NCBI RefSeq assembly: GCF_000716785.1
Contig: NZ_JNYY01000022.1
Location: 62,001-126,000, forward strand
Origin: Amycolatopsis vancoresmycina
GTDB taxonomy: Bacteria; Actinomycetota; Actinomycetes; Mycobacteriales; Pseudonocardiaceae
DNA length: 64,000 nucleotides
Reading direction: 5' to 3'
The notes beneath the pieces are model-generated. The model did no database searches. It saw nothing but the letters and a program-made list of their open reading frames with translations, and had not been told where the DNA came from. Shown piece by piece: positions 23,988-32,261 of this stretch (positions within the stretch are counted from its first letter, which is position 1; every line of letters begins with the position of its first letter). The translations under genes and the position numbers were made by a program.

Positions 23988-24734
23988 ATGACCGTGCCTG
24001 CCCTCCCCGACGAGACCTTCCGCCGCGTGCTCTGCGTCGTCGCGCATCCCGATGACATGGAGTACGGCGTGTCCGCCGCCGTTGCCAAGTGGACTTCGCA
24101 AGGGATCGAGGTCGCCTACCTGCTGCTCACCCGGGGTGAGGCCGGGATGCCGAACCCGCCCGAGGAGACCGCGCGGCTGCGGGTTGCCGAGCAGCGGGCC
24201 GCCTGTGATGCCGTCGGTGTCGACCAGCTGACCGTTCTCGAACACCCCGATGGCGTGCTCGTCTACGGCCTCGATCTGCGGCGGGACATCTGCCGGGAGA
24301 TCCGGCGGTTCATGCCCGACGTCGTCTTCGGGTCCGCCTTCGACGTCGAGACCGGGTTCGGGTTCGACCAGGCCGATCACCGGGCCGCCGGGCTCGCCAC
24401 GCTCGATGCCATCCGGGATGCCGGGAACCGGTGGGTGTTTCCCGAGCAGGTCACCGGCGAGGGCCTCGAACCGCACTCCCCGCGGTGGTACCTCCAGCCC
24501 GGCTTCCGGAACGCCACCCACGGCGTCGACGTCACCGGTGAGCCGCTGCGGCGCGGTGTCGCCTCGCTCGAGGCGCACGCCGGCTACCTGGCCGCGCTGC
24601 CGGACCACCCTGCTCCGGCCGAGCTCATCCCGCAGTTCGCCGCCATGAGCGGGAAACCGCTGGGGGTCGAGCACGCCGTCCTGTTCCGGGCCCACGACCT
24701 GCAGGCGCCGCCGGACTTCGACGCCGTCGACTGA
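23988..24734 (+). CDS. PIG-L/LmbE-family deacetylase
   Basis: A 248-aa protein. ATG 23988 is preferred over 23979 because CAGGA (23974-23978) is then nine bases upstream. The zinc-binding motif AHPDDMEYG and the downstream His in FDQADHRAAG mark the PIG-L/MshB fold. Such enzymes remove an acetyl group from GlcNAc-type substrates, in mycothiol synthesis, mycothiol conjugate cleavage or antibiotic pathways. The sequence alone does not tell which. It is the closest upstream gene to the peptide cluster but is not obviously part of it. Confidence 0.88.
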   Translation: MTVPALPDETFRRVLCVVAHPDDMEYGVSAAVAKWTSQGIEVAYLLLTRGEAGMPNPPEETARLRVAEQRAACDAVGVDQLTVLEHPDGVLVYGLDLRRDICREIRRFMPDVVFGSAFDVETGFGFDQADHRAAGLATLDAIRDAGNRWVFPEQVTGEGLEPHSPRWYLQPGFRNATHGVDVTGEPLRRGVASLEAHAGYLAALPDHPAPAELIPQFAAMSGKPLGVEHAVLFRAHDLQAPPDFDAVD

Positions 24735-24782
24735 CTGCGAAAAGCGTGGCCGCGGGCGGGATCCGCTGCGGACAATGGCGGG

Positions 24783-27203
24783 ATGGCGTTCACCGAACCA
24801 CCCGATCCCGGCCGCGCGCGCACCCTGGCCGAGCTCATCGCGCAGCTGCGGCTGCTGAAGGCGTGGGCGGGCGGGCCGTCGTACGCGCAGATCGCCGAGC
24901 GGGTGAACCGGCTCTGGACCGCGGCCGGGCGGCCCGCCGCCGAGCGGACCGCGCGGACCACCGTGGCCGACTGCTTCAAGGTCGGGCGGGCGCGGCCGAA
25001 CACCGATCTGCTGCTGGCCGTCGTCGAGGTGCTGCACCCGGACCCCGGTTACCTCGCCGGCTGGCAGGACGTGCTGCGGGCCGTGCGCGGGCGGGCCGAG
25101 GCGGCGACCTTCGTGCAGGCCCAGCTCGGGCTGCCCGAGCCCGTCCCGCACTTCACCGGGCGCCGGGCGGAAACCGCGCTGCTCGGCGACGCCGGCGGCG
25201 GGCAGGTCGCGGTGATCGCCGGGATGGCCGGGGTCGGCAAGACCGGGCTGGCCGTCCACGCGGGACACGCCCTGCTGCGCACCGGGCGGGTCGACAACGC
25301 GCTCTTCGTGAACCTGCGCGGGTTCCACCCCGACCCCGGCCAGCCGCCGGTGGACCCGGCCGCCGTGCTCGACTCCTTCCTGCGGCTGCTCGGCGTGCCC
25401 GGGCACGCCGTGCCCGCCGACCTGCCCGGCAAGACGCGGCTGTACCAGGAGCGGTCGGCCGGACGGCGGCTGCTGGTCGTCCTCGACAACGCGCGCAGCG
25501 AGGACCAGGTCCGGCCGCTGCTGCCCGGCGAGCGCGGCGGCCCGGTGCTCGTCACCAGCCGCATGGCGCTCACCGGGCTGACCGGGGCCGTGCACGTCCG
25601 GCTGGACGCGCTCAGCCCGGACGAAGCGCTGGCCTACCTGCGGCGGACCGTCGGCGCCGAGCGCGTCGACCAGGCGCCCGGGGTGGCCCGGCGGATCACC
25701 GCCGAACTCGGGCGGCTGCCGCTCGCGCTGACGCTGGCCGCGTTGTGGATGACCGCGCCCGCCCACCGGTCGTGGCTGCTGGCCGACCACCTCGAACGGC
25801 TCGAACAGCGGCGCGCGCACCTGCGGCTCGACAACGCCGTGGACGCCTCGATCAGCCTGTCCTACGACCAGCTCGGCGAGCCGGAACAGCGGGCGCTGCG
25901 GCTGCTCGCCCTGCACCCGGGCGCGGACCTGGACGCCTACGGCATCGCCGCGCTCACCGGGACCGGCCTGGCGGCGGCGACGCGGACCGCGGAGCGGCTC
26001 GTCGCCGCGAGCCTGGTGCGGCGCGGTGACGGTGACCGGTTCGAGCTGCACGACCTCATCCGCGCGTTCGGCATGGCGCGGGCCCAGGACGAGGACGCCC
26101 CGGCCGGCCGGAAGGCGGCGCTGTCGCGGCTCCTCGACTACTACGCCTTCGCCACCGCGACCGCGATGGACCACTACGCGCCGCGGACGCGCAGCCACCG
26201 GCCGCACGTCCCCGACCCCGGCCTGCCGGTCCCGCCGCTGACCGGTCGCGAGCCGGCGGGCGCGTGGCTGGACGCCGAACGCGCCAACCTGGTCGGCGCC
26301 GGCGTCCACGGGGTGGCGTCGGGCCACGCGGGTCTGCTGTCGCGCCTGCTGTTCCGGTACCTGCAGACGGCCGGTTACATCCGGGAGGCACTGGCCCTGC
26401 ACACGAGCGCGACGGAGTCGGCGGACCCGGTCGCCCGCGGGCACGCGCTGACGAGCCTCGCGGCCACCCACAGCCAGGTCGGCCGCTACGAGGTGGCGAC
26501 ACAGCACGCCGATCAGGCGCTGGCCTGCTTTCGCGCGGCCGGGGACCGCACCGGCGAGTGCCGGGTGCTCGGCACGCTGGGCGCGATCGCCTCCTGGAAC
26601 GGCGACTTCCTGCGGTCGGCGGAGGTACTGGGCGAGACGCTGACCCTGGCCCGCGAGCTCCGCGACCGGGTCGGCGAACGCACCGCGCTGACCAACCTCG
26701 GCTACGTCTACGGGCGGCTGGGCTGGTACGCCGAGGCGCTGGAGATCCACGGGAAGGCGCTCGCCATCGACCAGGAGACCGGCGACCTGAGCGACACCGG
26801 CCGCACCTTGCTCAACATCGGCGACACGCACCTGCGGTCCGGCAGCCACGAGCAGGCCTGCGCCCACTTCCGCCGCGCCACGGCCATCGCCGAGCGGGCC
26901 GGCGACCGGGACCTGCACGTGGAAGCGTTGCTGTGCCTCGCGGACGCGTCACTGGAGCTCGGCGACCCCGGCCACGCCCGGACGACGCACGAATGCGCGC
27001 TCGCGATCGCCGCGGAGCTCGGCAGCCTGCACGCGGCGGCCCGCGCGCACACCGGCCTGGCCAGGGCGCTGACGGCGCTGGGGGAGCGGGAGCAGGCCCG
27101 GCAGCACTGGCTCGCGGCCCGCGAGCACCACCGTGAGCTGGGGCTGCCGGAGCCGGCCGAGATCACCGAGGGTGCCGGCCGGTCGGTGACGGCGGGCGGC
27201 TGA
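24783..27203 (+). CDS. NB-ARC/TPR regulator with N-terminal helix-turn-helix-like domain
   Basis: An 806-aa protein. The N-terminus (about 1-95, LAELIAQLRLLKAWAGGPSY...) resembles the XRE-like domain often placed before NB-ARC in actinomycetes. The NB-ARC ATPase (about 120-400) has Walker A GMAGVGKTGLAV, Walker B LLVVLDNA and the GRLPLALTLAA motif. A winged-helix region and at least five TPR units (about 540-790) follow. This is the AfsR-like signal-integrating architecture without a SARP domain. It ends 127 bases before the cysteine-rich peptide gene and is the likely cluster regulator (inference from position). Confidence 0.88.
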   Translation: MAFTEPPDPGRARTLAELIAQLRLLKAWAGGPSYAQIAERVNRLWTAAGRPAAERTARTTVADCFKVGRARPNTDLLLAVVEVLHPDPGYLAGWQDVLRAVRGRAEAATFVQAQLGLPEPVPHFTGRRAETALLGDAGGGQVAVIAGMAGVGKTGLAVHAGHALLRTGRVDNALFVNLRGFHPDPGQPPVDPAAVLDSFLRLLGVPGHAVPADLPGKTRLYQERSAGRRLLVVLDNARSEDQVRPLLPGERGGPVLVTSRMALTGLTGAVHVRLDALSPDEALAYLRRTVGAERVDQAPGVARRITAELGRLPLALTLAALWMTAPAHRSWLLADHLERLEQRRAHLRLDNAVDASISLSYDQLGEPEQRALRLLALHPGADLDAYGIAALTGTGLAAATRTAERLVAASLVRRGDGDRFELHDLIRAFGMARAQDEDAPAGRKAALSRLLDYYAFATATAMDHYAPRTRSHRPHVPDPGLPVPPLTGREPAGAWLDAERANLVGAGVHGVASGHAGLLSRLLFRYLQTAGYIREALALHTSATESADPVARGHALTSLAATHSQVGRYEVATQHADQALACFRAAGDRTGECRVLGTLGAIASWNGDFLRSAEVLGETLTLARELRDRVGERTALTNLGYVYGRLGWYAEALEIHGKALAIDQETGDLSDTGRTLLNIGDTHLRSGSHEQACAHFRRATAIAERAGDRDLHVEALLCLADASLELGDPGHARTTHECALAIAAELGSLHAAARAHTGLARALTALGEREQARQHWLAAREHHRELGLPEPAEITEGAGRSVTAGG

Positions 27204-27330
27204 GCGCGCCGGCGTCCGGGTTCGTCCGGGATTGCTGCCCGGGGCCGCGGCGCACCGCAATGCTCGCAGCCGGCGCGGGCGGCGGGAACCGCTTCCCGCA
27301 CCGTGGACACCACTGTCGAAGGGAGACACC

Positions 27331-27498
27331 ATGGGGCGCCTGATCGACCGCGTGCTCAACCGGATCGTGCCCACCGCCGAGGCTTCCGCCTGCAGCGGCG
27401 GCTACTTCTGCAACGCGCAGGGCCACCCCGGCTACTGGTACCGGTTCTGCTGCCCGCAGACCGGCTGCGAGTGGTCCAAGGTCCGCAGCAGCTGCTGA
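27331..27498 (+). CDS. 55-aa six-cysteine precursor peptide (RiPP-like or disulfide-rich exported peptide)
   Basis: RBS GAAGGGAGA lies just upstream of ATG 27331. Residues 1-20 form a leader (MGRLIDRVLNRIVPTAEASA) that is amphipathic rather than a Sec signal but ends in a signal-peptidase-like ASA. Residues 21-55 hold six Cys (21, 27, 40, 41, 46, 55) plus Tyr, Trp, Gly and Pro. Downstream genes encode disulfide-handling proteins, an exporter and a signal peptidase, which fits maturation into a three-disulfide secreted peptide. The YRFCCPQTGC stretch resembles the YRDCCGYNVSGRC region of methylamine dehydrogenase light chain as I recall it, which also needs MauE/MauD. Function unknown; antimicrobial or signal are both possible. 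Confidence 0.75.
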   Translation: MGRLIDRVLNRIVPTAEASACSGGYFCNAQGHPGYWYRFCCPQTGCEWSKVRSSC

Positions 27499-27504
27499 AG
27501 CCGG

Positions 27505-27544
27505 CCGGGTGGTGTCCGCCGCCTTCCCCGCGGACACCGCCCGG
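27505..27544 (+). promoter_or_regulatory. Hairpin between precursor and maturation genes
   Basis: CCGGGTGGTGTCCGC (27505-27519) pairs with GCGGACACCGCCCGG (27530-27544), 15 pairs with one G-U and a ten-base loop, and no T-run. Its place seven bases after the precursor stop fits a partial terminator or 3' stabiliser that raises precursor mRNA over the maturation genes, as in many RiPP operons (inference). Confidence 0.6.
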
Positions 27545-27559
27545 TGTGGAGGGAGTGCC

Positions 27560-28066
27560 ATGGAGTATCTCCGGGCCGCCGGCGTGGCCCTGATCGCCGT
27601 GGTGTTCGCCGCCTCGTCGGTCTCGAAGCTGCGGGACTTCCGCGGGTTCGCGCGGTCGGTGCCCGTGCTGGTGCCGATGCCCGCGGGCTGGGTGACGCCG
27701 GTTTCGGTGGTCGTCGTGGCCGCCGAAGCGGGCAGTGCGGTCCTCGTCGCCGTGCCGGCCACGGCGACGGCCGGCTTCCTCCTCGCGTCGGCGTTGCTGC
27801 TCGCCTTCACCGTCGCCATCGCCGCTTCGCTGCGACGCGGGCGGCCTGCCCCGTGCCGCTGCTTCGGCGTGTCCGAGACGCCGGTCGGGCCGCGTCACCT
27901 GGTCCGCAACAGCGTGCTGCTCGCCCTCACCCTCCTCGGCGCCCTCGCGCCGGGGCCCCTGCCGCCCCTCGCCGGGGCCGTCGTCGCGTTCGGCGCGGGG
28001 GTGGTCGTGGCCGTGCTCGTCATCGCGATGGATGACATCGCCGTCGTGTTCGCAAGGAGTTCCTGA
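27560..28066 (+). CDS. MauE/DoxX-like redox-associated membrane protein
   Basis: A 168-aa protein from ATG 27560 (RBS GGAGGGAG). Four membrane helices are visible, near AAGVALIAVVFAASSVSKL, PVSVVVVAAEAGSAVLVAV, AGFLLASALLLAFTVAIAA and LAGAVVAFGAGVVVAVLVI, with a further hydrophobic stretch at NSVLLALTLLGALAPG. The loop motif APCRCFG matches the Cys-x-Cys-Phe-Gly signature of MauE-type proteins, which work with a thioredoxin-like partner in disulfide formation. It overlaps by one base the TlpA-like gene. In this operon it probably relays electrons for oxidation of the six-Cys peptide (inference). Confidence 0.85.
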   Translation: MEYLRAAGVALIAVVFAASSVSKLRDFRGFARSVPVLVPMPAGWVTPVSVVVVAAEAGSAVLVAVPATATAGFLLASALLLAFTVAIAASLRRGRPAPCRCFGVSETPVGPRHLVRNSVLLALTLLGALAPGPLPPLAGAVVAFGAGVVVAVLVIAMDDIAVVFARSS

Positions 28067-28563
28067 TGCCCTTCGTCGTCGCCGCCCTGGTGCTGCTCGG
28101 CCTGCTGTGCCTGCTGAACCTGCTCCTCACCGTCGGGATCCTGCGCCGGATGCGCGCCCGGACCGCCACGGCGTCGCCGTTCGCGCTGCGTCCGGGTTCG
28201 GCCATCGGCGACTTCGCCGCCACCACGACCGACGGCGAGCCGCTCACCGCCGCCGCACTGGACGGCACGGTCGCGTTCTTCTCCGCCGACTGCCCCGCCT
28301 GCCACGACACCCTGCCGGACTTCCTCGCCTACGCCCGCGAACAGGGCCGCGACCGCGTCTTCGCCGTCTTCGGCGGCGACGACCCGGACACCGTGCGCGC
28401 GCTCGCCGAGGTCGCCCGAGTCGTGCCGGCCGACCTCGACGGCGGGCCGGTCGCCGCCGCGTTCCGCAACACCTGGACGCCCGCGCTGTACGTGGTGGAC
28501 GGCGGGCGGGTGGTCGCGACCGCGGGCCGGGTGCACGAACTGCCCGTCCCCGCCGGGCGGTAA
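28066..28563 (+). CDS. TlpA/MauD-like membrane-anchored thiol-disulfide oxidoreductase
   Basis: A 165-aa protein whose ATG overlaps the MauE-like stop. An N-terminal membrane helix (about 3-24) anchors a thioredoxin-fold domain with the redox motif CPAC (in FFSADCPACHD) and a cis-Pro candidate in NTWTPALYVVDGG. This is the MauD/TlpA layout. It should act outside the membrane on the cysteine-rich peptide, with the MauE-like protein as redox partner. Whether it oxidises or isomerises disulfides cannot be told from sequence. Confidence 0.88.
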   Translation: MPFVVAALVLLGLLCLLNLLLTVGILRRMRARTATASPFALRPGSAIGDFAATTTDGEPLTAAALDGTVAFFSADCPACHDTLPDFLAYAREQGRDRVFAVFGGDDPDTVRALAEVARVVPADLDGGPVAAAFRNTWTPALYVVDGGRVVATAGRVHELPVPAGR

Positions 28564-28565
28564 CC

Positions 28566-30365
28566 GTGGCGGAACCGCGGATCGGCGCGGGCCGGGTGCG
28601 CGCCGCGGCGGCGGCCGCCGCCGTGCTGCTGTGGCGATCCGGCCCGGCGCGGCTGACGGCGCTGCTGCTCATGACGGCGGCCGCGGCCGCCGCCCCGATC
28701 GCCACCGCCTGGCTGACCAAGCTCGTCCTCGACCGCCTGACCGGCCGCACCGGCGCGGTCGGCGGCCTCGCCGCGGCGCTGGTGGCCGCCGGGCTCGCCG
28801 TCGCCGCGCTGCCCGTGGTGGTGCACTACGTCCGCGCGCAGATCGGCCGTGCGGCGAGCACGGTCGCCACCGACGGGCTGTTCGCCGCGCTGGGCCGTCA
28901 GGTCGGGCTCCGCACCTTCGAGAACCCCGCGTACCAGGACCGGTTGCGGCTGGCCCAGGAGAGCTGCGGCCGGATGCCGGAGATCGTCGACGGCGTCGGC
29001 GGCACCCTCAGCGGAACGCTTTCCCTGGCCGGGTTCCTCGGCTCGCTGCTCCTGCTGAGCCCGGCGATGACCGGGGTGGTGCTGGCCGCTGCCGTGCCCG
29101 CGCTGCTCGCCGAACTGCTGCTGGCCCGGCGCCGCGCCGCGGTGGAGTGGCGCATCGAACGGTTCACCCGGCGCGAGTTCTTCTACAGCCAGCTGCTCAC
29201 CGGCATCCCCGCCGCGACCGAGATCCGGCTGTTCGGCGTCGGGGCGTTCCTGCGCGCCCGGATGATGGACGAGCGCCGCAGCGCCAACGAAGCCCAGCGC
29301 CGCATGGACGAGCGCGAACTGTGGACCATGGGCGGGCTGACCGTGCTGAGCGCGGCGGTCGCCGGCGCGGGGCTCTGGTGGGCGATCACGTCGGCGCGCG
29401 GCGGGTCGTTGAGCGCCGGTGACGTGTCGATGTTCGTCGCCGCCGTCGCCGGGGTGCAGGCCGCGCTGGGCACGCTGGCGTCGTCGATCGCAGGAGGCCA
29501 AGCGCGGCTGCTGTCGTTCGCGCACTACGTCGCCGTGGTCCGGGCCGCCTCCGACCTGCCCAGCGGGAGGTTGCCGGTTCCCGCGTTGCGGCAGGGGATC
29601 GAGCTGCGGGACGTCTGGTTCCGGTACAGCGACGAACACCCGTGGGTGCTGCGCGGGGTGGACCTGACCATCCCGCACGGCTCGGCGGTCGCCCTGGTCG
29701 GGCTCAACGGCGCGGGCAAGAGCACGCTCGTGAAGCTGTTGTGCCGCCTGTACGACCCGACGCGGGGGCAGATCCTCTGGGACGGCGTGGACCTGCGGGA
29801 CGTGCCGCACGCGTTGCTGCGCGACCGGATCAGCGCCGTGTTCCAGGACCACATGAACTACGACATGACCGCGGCCGAAAACATCGCGCTCGGCGACCTG
29901 TCGGCGTGGGACGACCGCGCGCGCCTGGTCGGCGCCGCGACCCGCGCGGGCGCGCACGACCGGATCGCCGCCCTGCCCCGCGGGTACGACACGCCGCTCA
30001 CCCGGATCTTCGAGATCGGCACGTCGGCGGGGGTGGTGCTGTCCGGCGGGCAGTGGCAGCGCCTGGCGCTGGCCCGGTCCCTGGTCCGGGAGGGGCGCGA
30101 CCTGATGATCCTCGACGAACCGAGCTCCGGCCTCGACCCGGAAGCCGAACACGAGGTGCACGCGAGCATCCGCGAGCACCGGCAGGGCCGCACGAGCCTG
30201 CTCATCTCGCACCGGCTGAGTGCGGTGCGCGACGCCGACCGCATCGCCGTCCTCGAGGACGGCCGGATCACCGAGCTGGGCACGCACGAGAGCCTGCTCG
30301 CCGACGGCCGCGGTTACGCCCGCCTGTTCCGCCTGCAGGCCGACGGTTACCAGGCCGTGCCGTGA
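28566..30365 (+). CDS. ABC exporter (fused permease-ATPase), probable peptide exporter
   Basis: A 599-aa half-transporter from GTG 28566, three bases after the previous stop, so probably coupled. The membrane domain (about 15-320) carries up to six helices. The ATPase domain has Walker A GLNGAGKSTL (near residue 380), signature LSGGQWQRLALAR, Walker B LMILDEPSSGLD and the SHRLSAVRDADRI H-loop. No C39 peptidase domain is present, so leader removal must be done by another protein; the S26 peptidase encoded next, with a GTGA overlap, is the obvious candidate. Confidence 0.9.
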   Translation: MAEPRIGAGRVRAAAAAAAVLLWRSGPARLTALLLMTAAAAAAPIATAWLTKLVLDRLTGRTGAVGGLAAALVAAGLAVAALPVVVHYVRAQIGRAASTVATDGLFAALGRQVGLRTFENPAYQDRLRLAQESCGRMPEIVDGVGGTLSGTLSLAGFLGSLLLLSPAMTGVVLAAAVPALLAELLLARRRAAVEWRIERFTRREFFYSQLLTGIPAATEIRLFGVGAFLRARMMDERRSANEAQRRMDERELWTMGGLTVLSAAVAGAGLWWAITSARGGSLSAGDVSMFVAAVAGVQAALGTLASSIAGGQARLLSFAHYVAVVRAASDLPSGRLPVPALRQGIELRDVWFRYSDEHPWVLRGVDLTIPHGSAVALVGLNGAGKSTLVKLLCRLYDPTRGQILWDGVDLRDVPHALLRDRISAVFQDHMNYDMTAAENIALGDLSAWDDRARLVGAATRAGAHDRIAALPRGYDTPLTRIFEIGTSAGVVLSGGQWQRLALARSLVREGRDLMILDEPSSGLDPEAEHEVHASIREHRQGRTSLLISHRLSAVRDADRIAVLEDGRITELGTHESLLADGRGYARLFRLQADGYQAVP

Positions 30366-30784
30366 GAGCGCTGGTCCTCGCGGTGCTGCTGGCCGTGTTC
30401 GCCGCCCGCCGCGTGCTGATCCTGACCACAGTGGACGGTCCGAGCATGGCACCGGCGCTGCGGTCCGGCGACCGCGTCCTGGTCCGCCGCACCCGCCGTC
30501 CCCGCCGCGGCCAGGTGGCCCTGCTGCGGTTCCCGCCCCTGCCGAGCGGCGCCCCAGTGGGCGACCAGCTGCTGCTCAAACGCGTGGTGGCGGTGGCGGG
30601 CGACCGGATTCCCGACGGCTGGGCGGAGCCGGACGTCCACGGCCTGGCTGGGGCAGTGGTCCCGCCGGGCTGCACGGTGGTGCTGGGCGACAACCGGGCG
30701 ACCAGCTGGGACTCACGGCACTACGGGTTCGTGCCGCGGGAACAGCTGGTCGGCGTGGTGGTGCGGCACGTCTTCCGGGCGTAG
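30362..30784 (+). CDS. S26-family signal peptidase, probable leader peptidase of the cluster
   Basis: A 140-aa protein overlapping the ABC gene by GTGA. One N-terminal membrane helix (ALVLAVLLAVFAARRVLIL) precedes the catalytic GPSMAPAL (Ser) box, LLKRVVAVAGD (Lys) and the GDNRATSWDSRHYG box. It is shorter than housekeeping LepB proteins and lacks the large insert domain. Signal peptidases of this type cut after small-x-small motifs, matching the ASA at residues 18-20 of the precursor. Its operon position makes it a dedicated maturase (inference). Confidence 0.88.
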   Translation: MRALVLAVLLAVFAARRVLILTTVDGPSMAPALRSGDRVLVRRTRRPRRGQVALLRFPPLPSGAPVGDQLLLKRVVAVAGDRIPDGWAEPDVHGLAGAVVPPGCTVVLGDNRATSWDSRHYGFVPREQLVGVVVRHVFRA

Positions 30785-30846
30785 GCCGTTCGAGTGAACG
30801 TGGCGCGGACCGTTCGCGGAGGCGCGCCCGGCCGCCCCTGAGTGGC

Positions 30847-31011
30847 ATGACGCGAGCGAACAAGGGACAGCCGGACGGGTCGTCGCCGGTCGACCGCATC
30901 TTCGTCGGCGCCGGGTCGATCTACGTCGTCACCGGCTCGACGGCGGTCACCCTCGCGGTCGCCGCCTTGGCGGTGGCCCTCGCGGTCTTCGGCAACCGCC
31001 GTCGGGTGTGA
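30847..31011 (+). CDS. Small single-helix membrane peptide, unknown
   Basis: A 54-aa frame from ATG 30847. A polar N-terminus (MTRANKGQPDGSSPVDRI) precedes one hydrophobic segment (about 25-48, ending ALAVALAVFG) and a basic tail (NRRRV). No strong RBS is visible. It lies 62 bases after the signal peptidase gene and could be a small accessory or immunity-like protein of the peptide cluster. No family is recognised and coding status is moderate. Confidence 0.45.
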   Translation: MTRANKGQPDGSSPVDRIFVGAGSIYVVTGSTAVTLAVAALAVALAVFGNRRRV

Positions 31012-31078
31012 CACGGTGACCGCCTCCGCCGACTCATGCCACGACCCAGCAGTGCTCTCGGCCACTCTCCGGAGATCC

Positions 31079-31591
31079 ATGACGGGCAAGCAATCCTCCG
31101 CGCGTGCGAGTTACGAGGACTTCTACCGCTCGCATGCGCCGCGAGTCATCGCACACCTGCTGTACCTCGGTTTCCCGAAGCACATCGCGGACGACGCGAC
31201 GCAGAGCGCGATGGTGGACGTGCACCGGAACTGGCACAAGATCGGGAAACCGCACCTGTGGGCCCGCAAGGCCGCGGAACACCACGCCGGCCGGCTGTTG
31301 CGGAAGACCCGGAACGAGGTGCCCTGGCCGGACGCCTACGACCAGCCCGCCGCCGAAGCGCCGGAGATCGCGTTCGTGGTCGAACGGCACAGCACGTTGG
31401 TATCGCGGGTGAACGAGCTTCCCGAGCCGCTCAAGATCGTGTTCGCCCTGCTCTTGGACGACCTCGAGACGAAGGAAATCGCGGAGTACACGGGAGCCTC
31501 GGTCAGAGTGGTCCAGAAACGCCTGAAGCAGGCTCGCGAGCTGTTGCAGAGCAAATTCGTCGACGACGGACGATGGGAGGGAAACCGGTGA
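31079..31591 (+). CDS. ECF-type RNA polymerase sigma factor
   Basis: A 170-aa protein. ATG 31079 is chosen because GGAG (31071-31074) precedes it; an upstream GTG 31016 would add 21 residues. Sigma region 2 (about YEDFYRSHAPRVIAHLLYLGFPKHIADDATQSAMVDVHRNW) and region 4 (about LPEPLKIVFALLLDDLETKEIAEYTGASVRVVQKRLKQARELL) are clear. It overlaps by GTGA the next gene, whose product has one membrane span and is the likely anti-sigma partner. The target regulon is unknown. Confidence 0.85.
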   Translation: MTGKQSSARASYEDFYRSHAPRVIAHLLYLGFPKHIADDATQSAMVDVHRNWHKIGKPHLWARKAAEHHAGRLLRKTRNEVPWPDAYDQPAAEAPEIAFVVERHSTLVSRVNELPEPLKIVFALLLDDLETKEIAEYTGASVRVVQKRLKQARELLQSKFVDDGRWEGNR

Positions 31592-32247
31592 ACGACGACG
31601 AGTTCGACAAGATGGTGCGGGAGCAGCACCGCCTCTTCATCGCCGACATCTCCCGTGCCGTCGAAAGCCGCCCGGTTCCGGTGCACGTCCCGCCGCGCTC
31701 ACGGGTGCTCCAGGACCTCTCGGCAAAACCGGGCGGGGCGCAGCCCGGGTGGTGGGGAATCGGCGTGCGAATCGGAGCGACGTTGGTCGCGTCGGGCGCG
31801 GCCGTGGTGGCCTTGATCGTCTCACCGGTGCAGAGCCCGCAGCGTGACGGGCCGGCCGCCGCACCGCCGCCGAGCGCCCTCCACCCCGGGTCCCACGGGT
31901 GTCCCTGTGCCGGAACTCCGGGGCCGGCGAAGTTCAGCTTCCCGGTTCTGTTCCGGCCGGACAGCGCCGAACTCACCCCGGAGGCAAGAGACTTCGTCAC
32001 CCGGTCGATCAGCGCGATCCACCCCACCGACCGGATCGTCGTGGTCGGGCACACCGCCCGCATCGGGGACGCCGAGTCCGCCCGCGCGTTCAGCGTCCGG
32101 CGCGCGCAGGCGGTGGCCGATCTCCTGACCAGCCTCGGCATCGCGGAAGACCGCCTGACCGTGCGAGGTGCCGGGTTCGACGAATCCCCGCCCGGAGACG
32201 ACGCCCGGAGCCGCCGGGTCGAGGTCGACGTCGTGGCTCCTGACTGA
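31588..32247 (+). CDS. Single-pass membrane protein with extracytoplasmic OmpA-like domain, possible anti-sigma factor
   Basis: A 219-aa protein from GTG 31588 (RBS GGGAGGGA), coupled to the sigma gene. The N-terminal cytosolic part (about 1-50, DEFDKMVREQHRLFIADISRAVE) could bind the sigma factor. One helix (about 56-78) leads to a linker with HGCPCAGT and an OmpA-C/MotB-like domain (about 115-219). That domain carries the FSFPVLFRPDSAELTPEA start and the SVRRAQAVADLLTSLGIAEDRLTVRGAG motif, which binds peptidoglycan in relatives. The design suggests cell-wall sensing by an anti-sigma factor (inference). Confidence 0.8.
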   Translation: MNDDEFDKMVREQHRLFIADISRAVESRPVPVHVPPRSRVLQDLSAKPGGAQPGWWGIGVRIGATLVASGAAVVALIVSPVQSPQRDGPAAAPPPSALHPGSHGCPCAGTPGPAKFSFPVLFRPDSAELTPEARDFVTRSISAIHPTDRIVVVGHTARIGDAESARAFSVRRAQAVADLLTSLGIAEDRLTVRGAGFDESPPGDDARSRRVEVDVVAPD

Positions 32248-32261
32248 GGCACACTGACCTC

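Noticed and set aside
23676..26918. 1080-codon minus-strand frame across the conflict protein, deacetylase and NB-ARC genes
   Set aside because: It crosses three well-supported plus-strand genes and shows no family motif or RBS.
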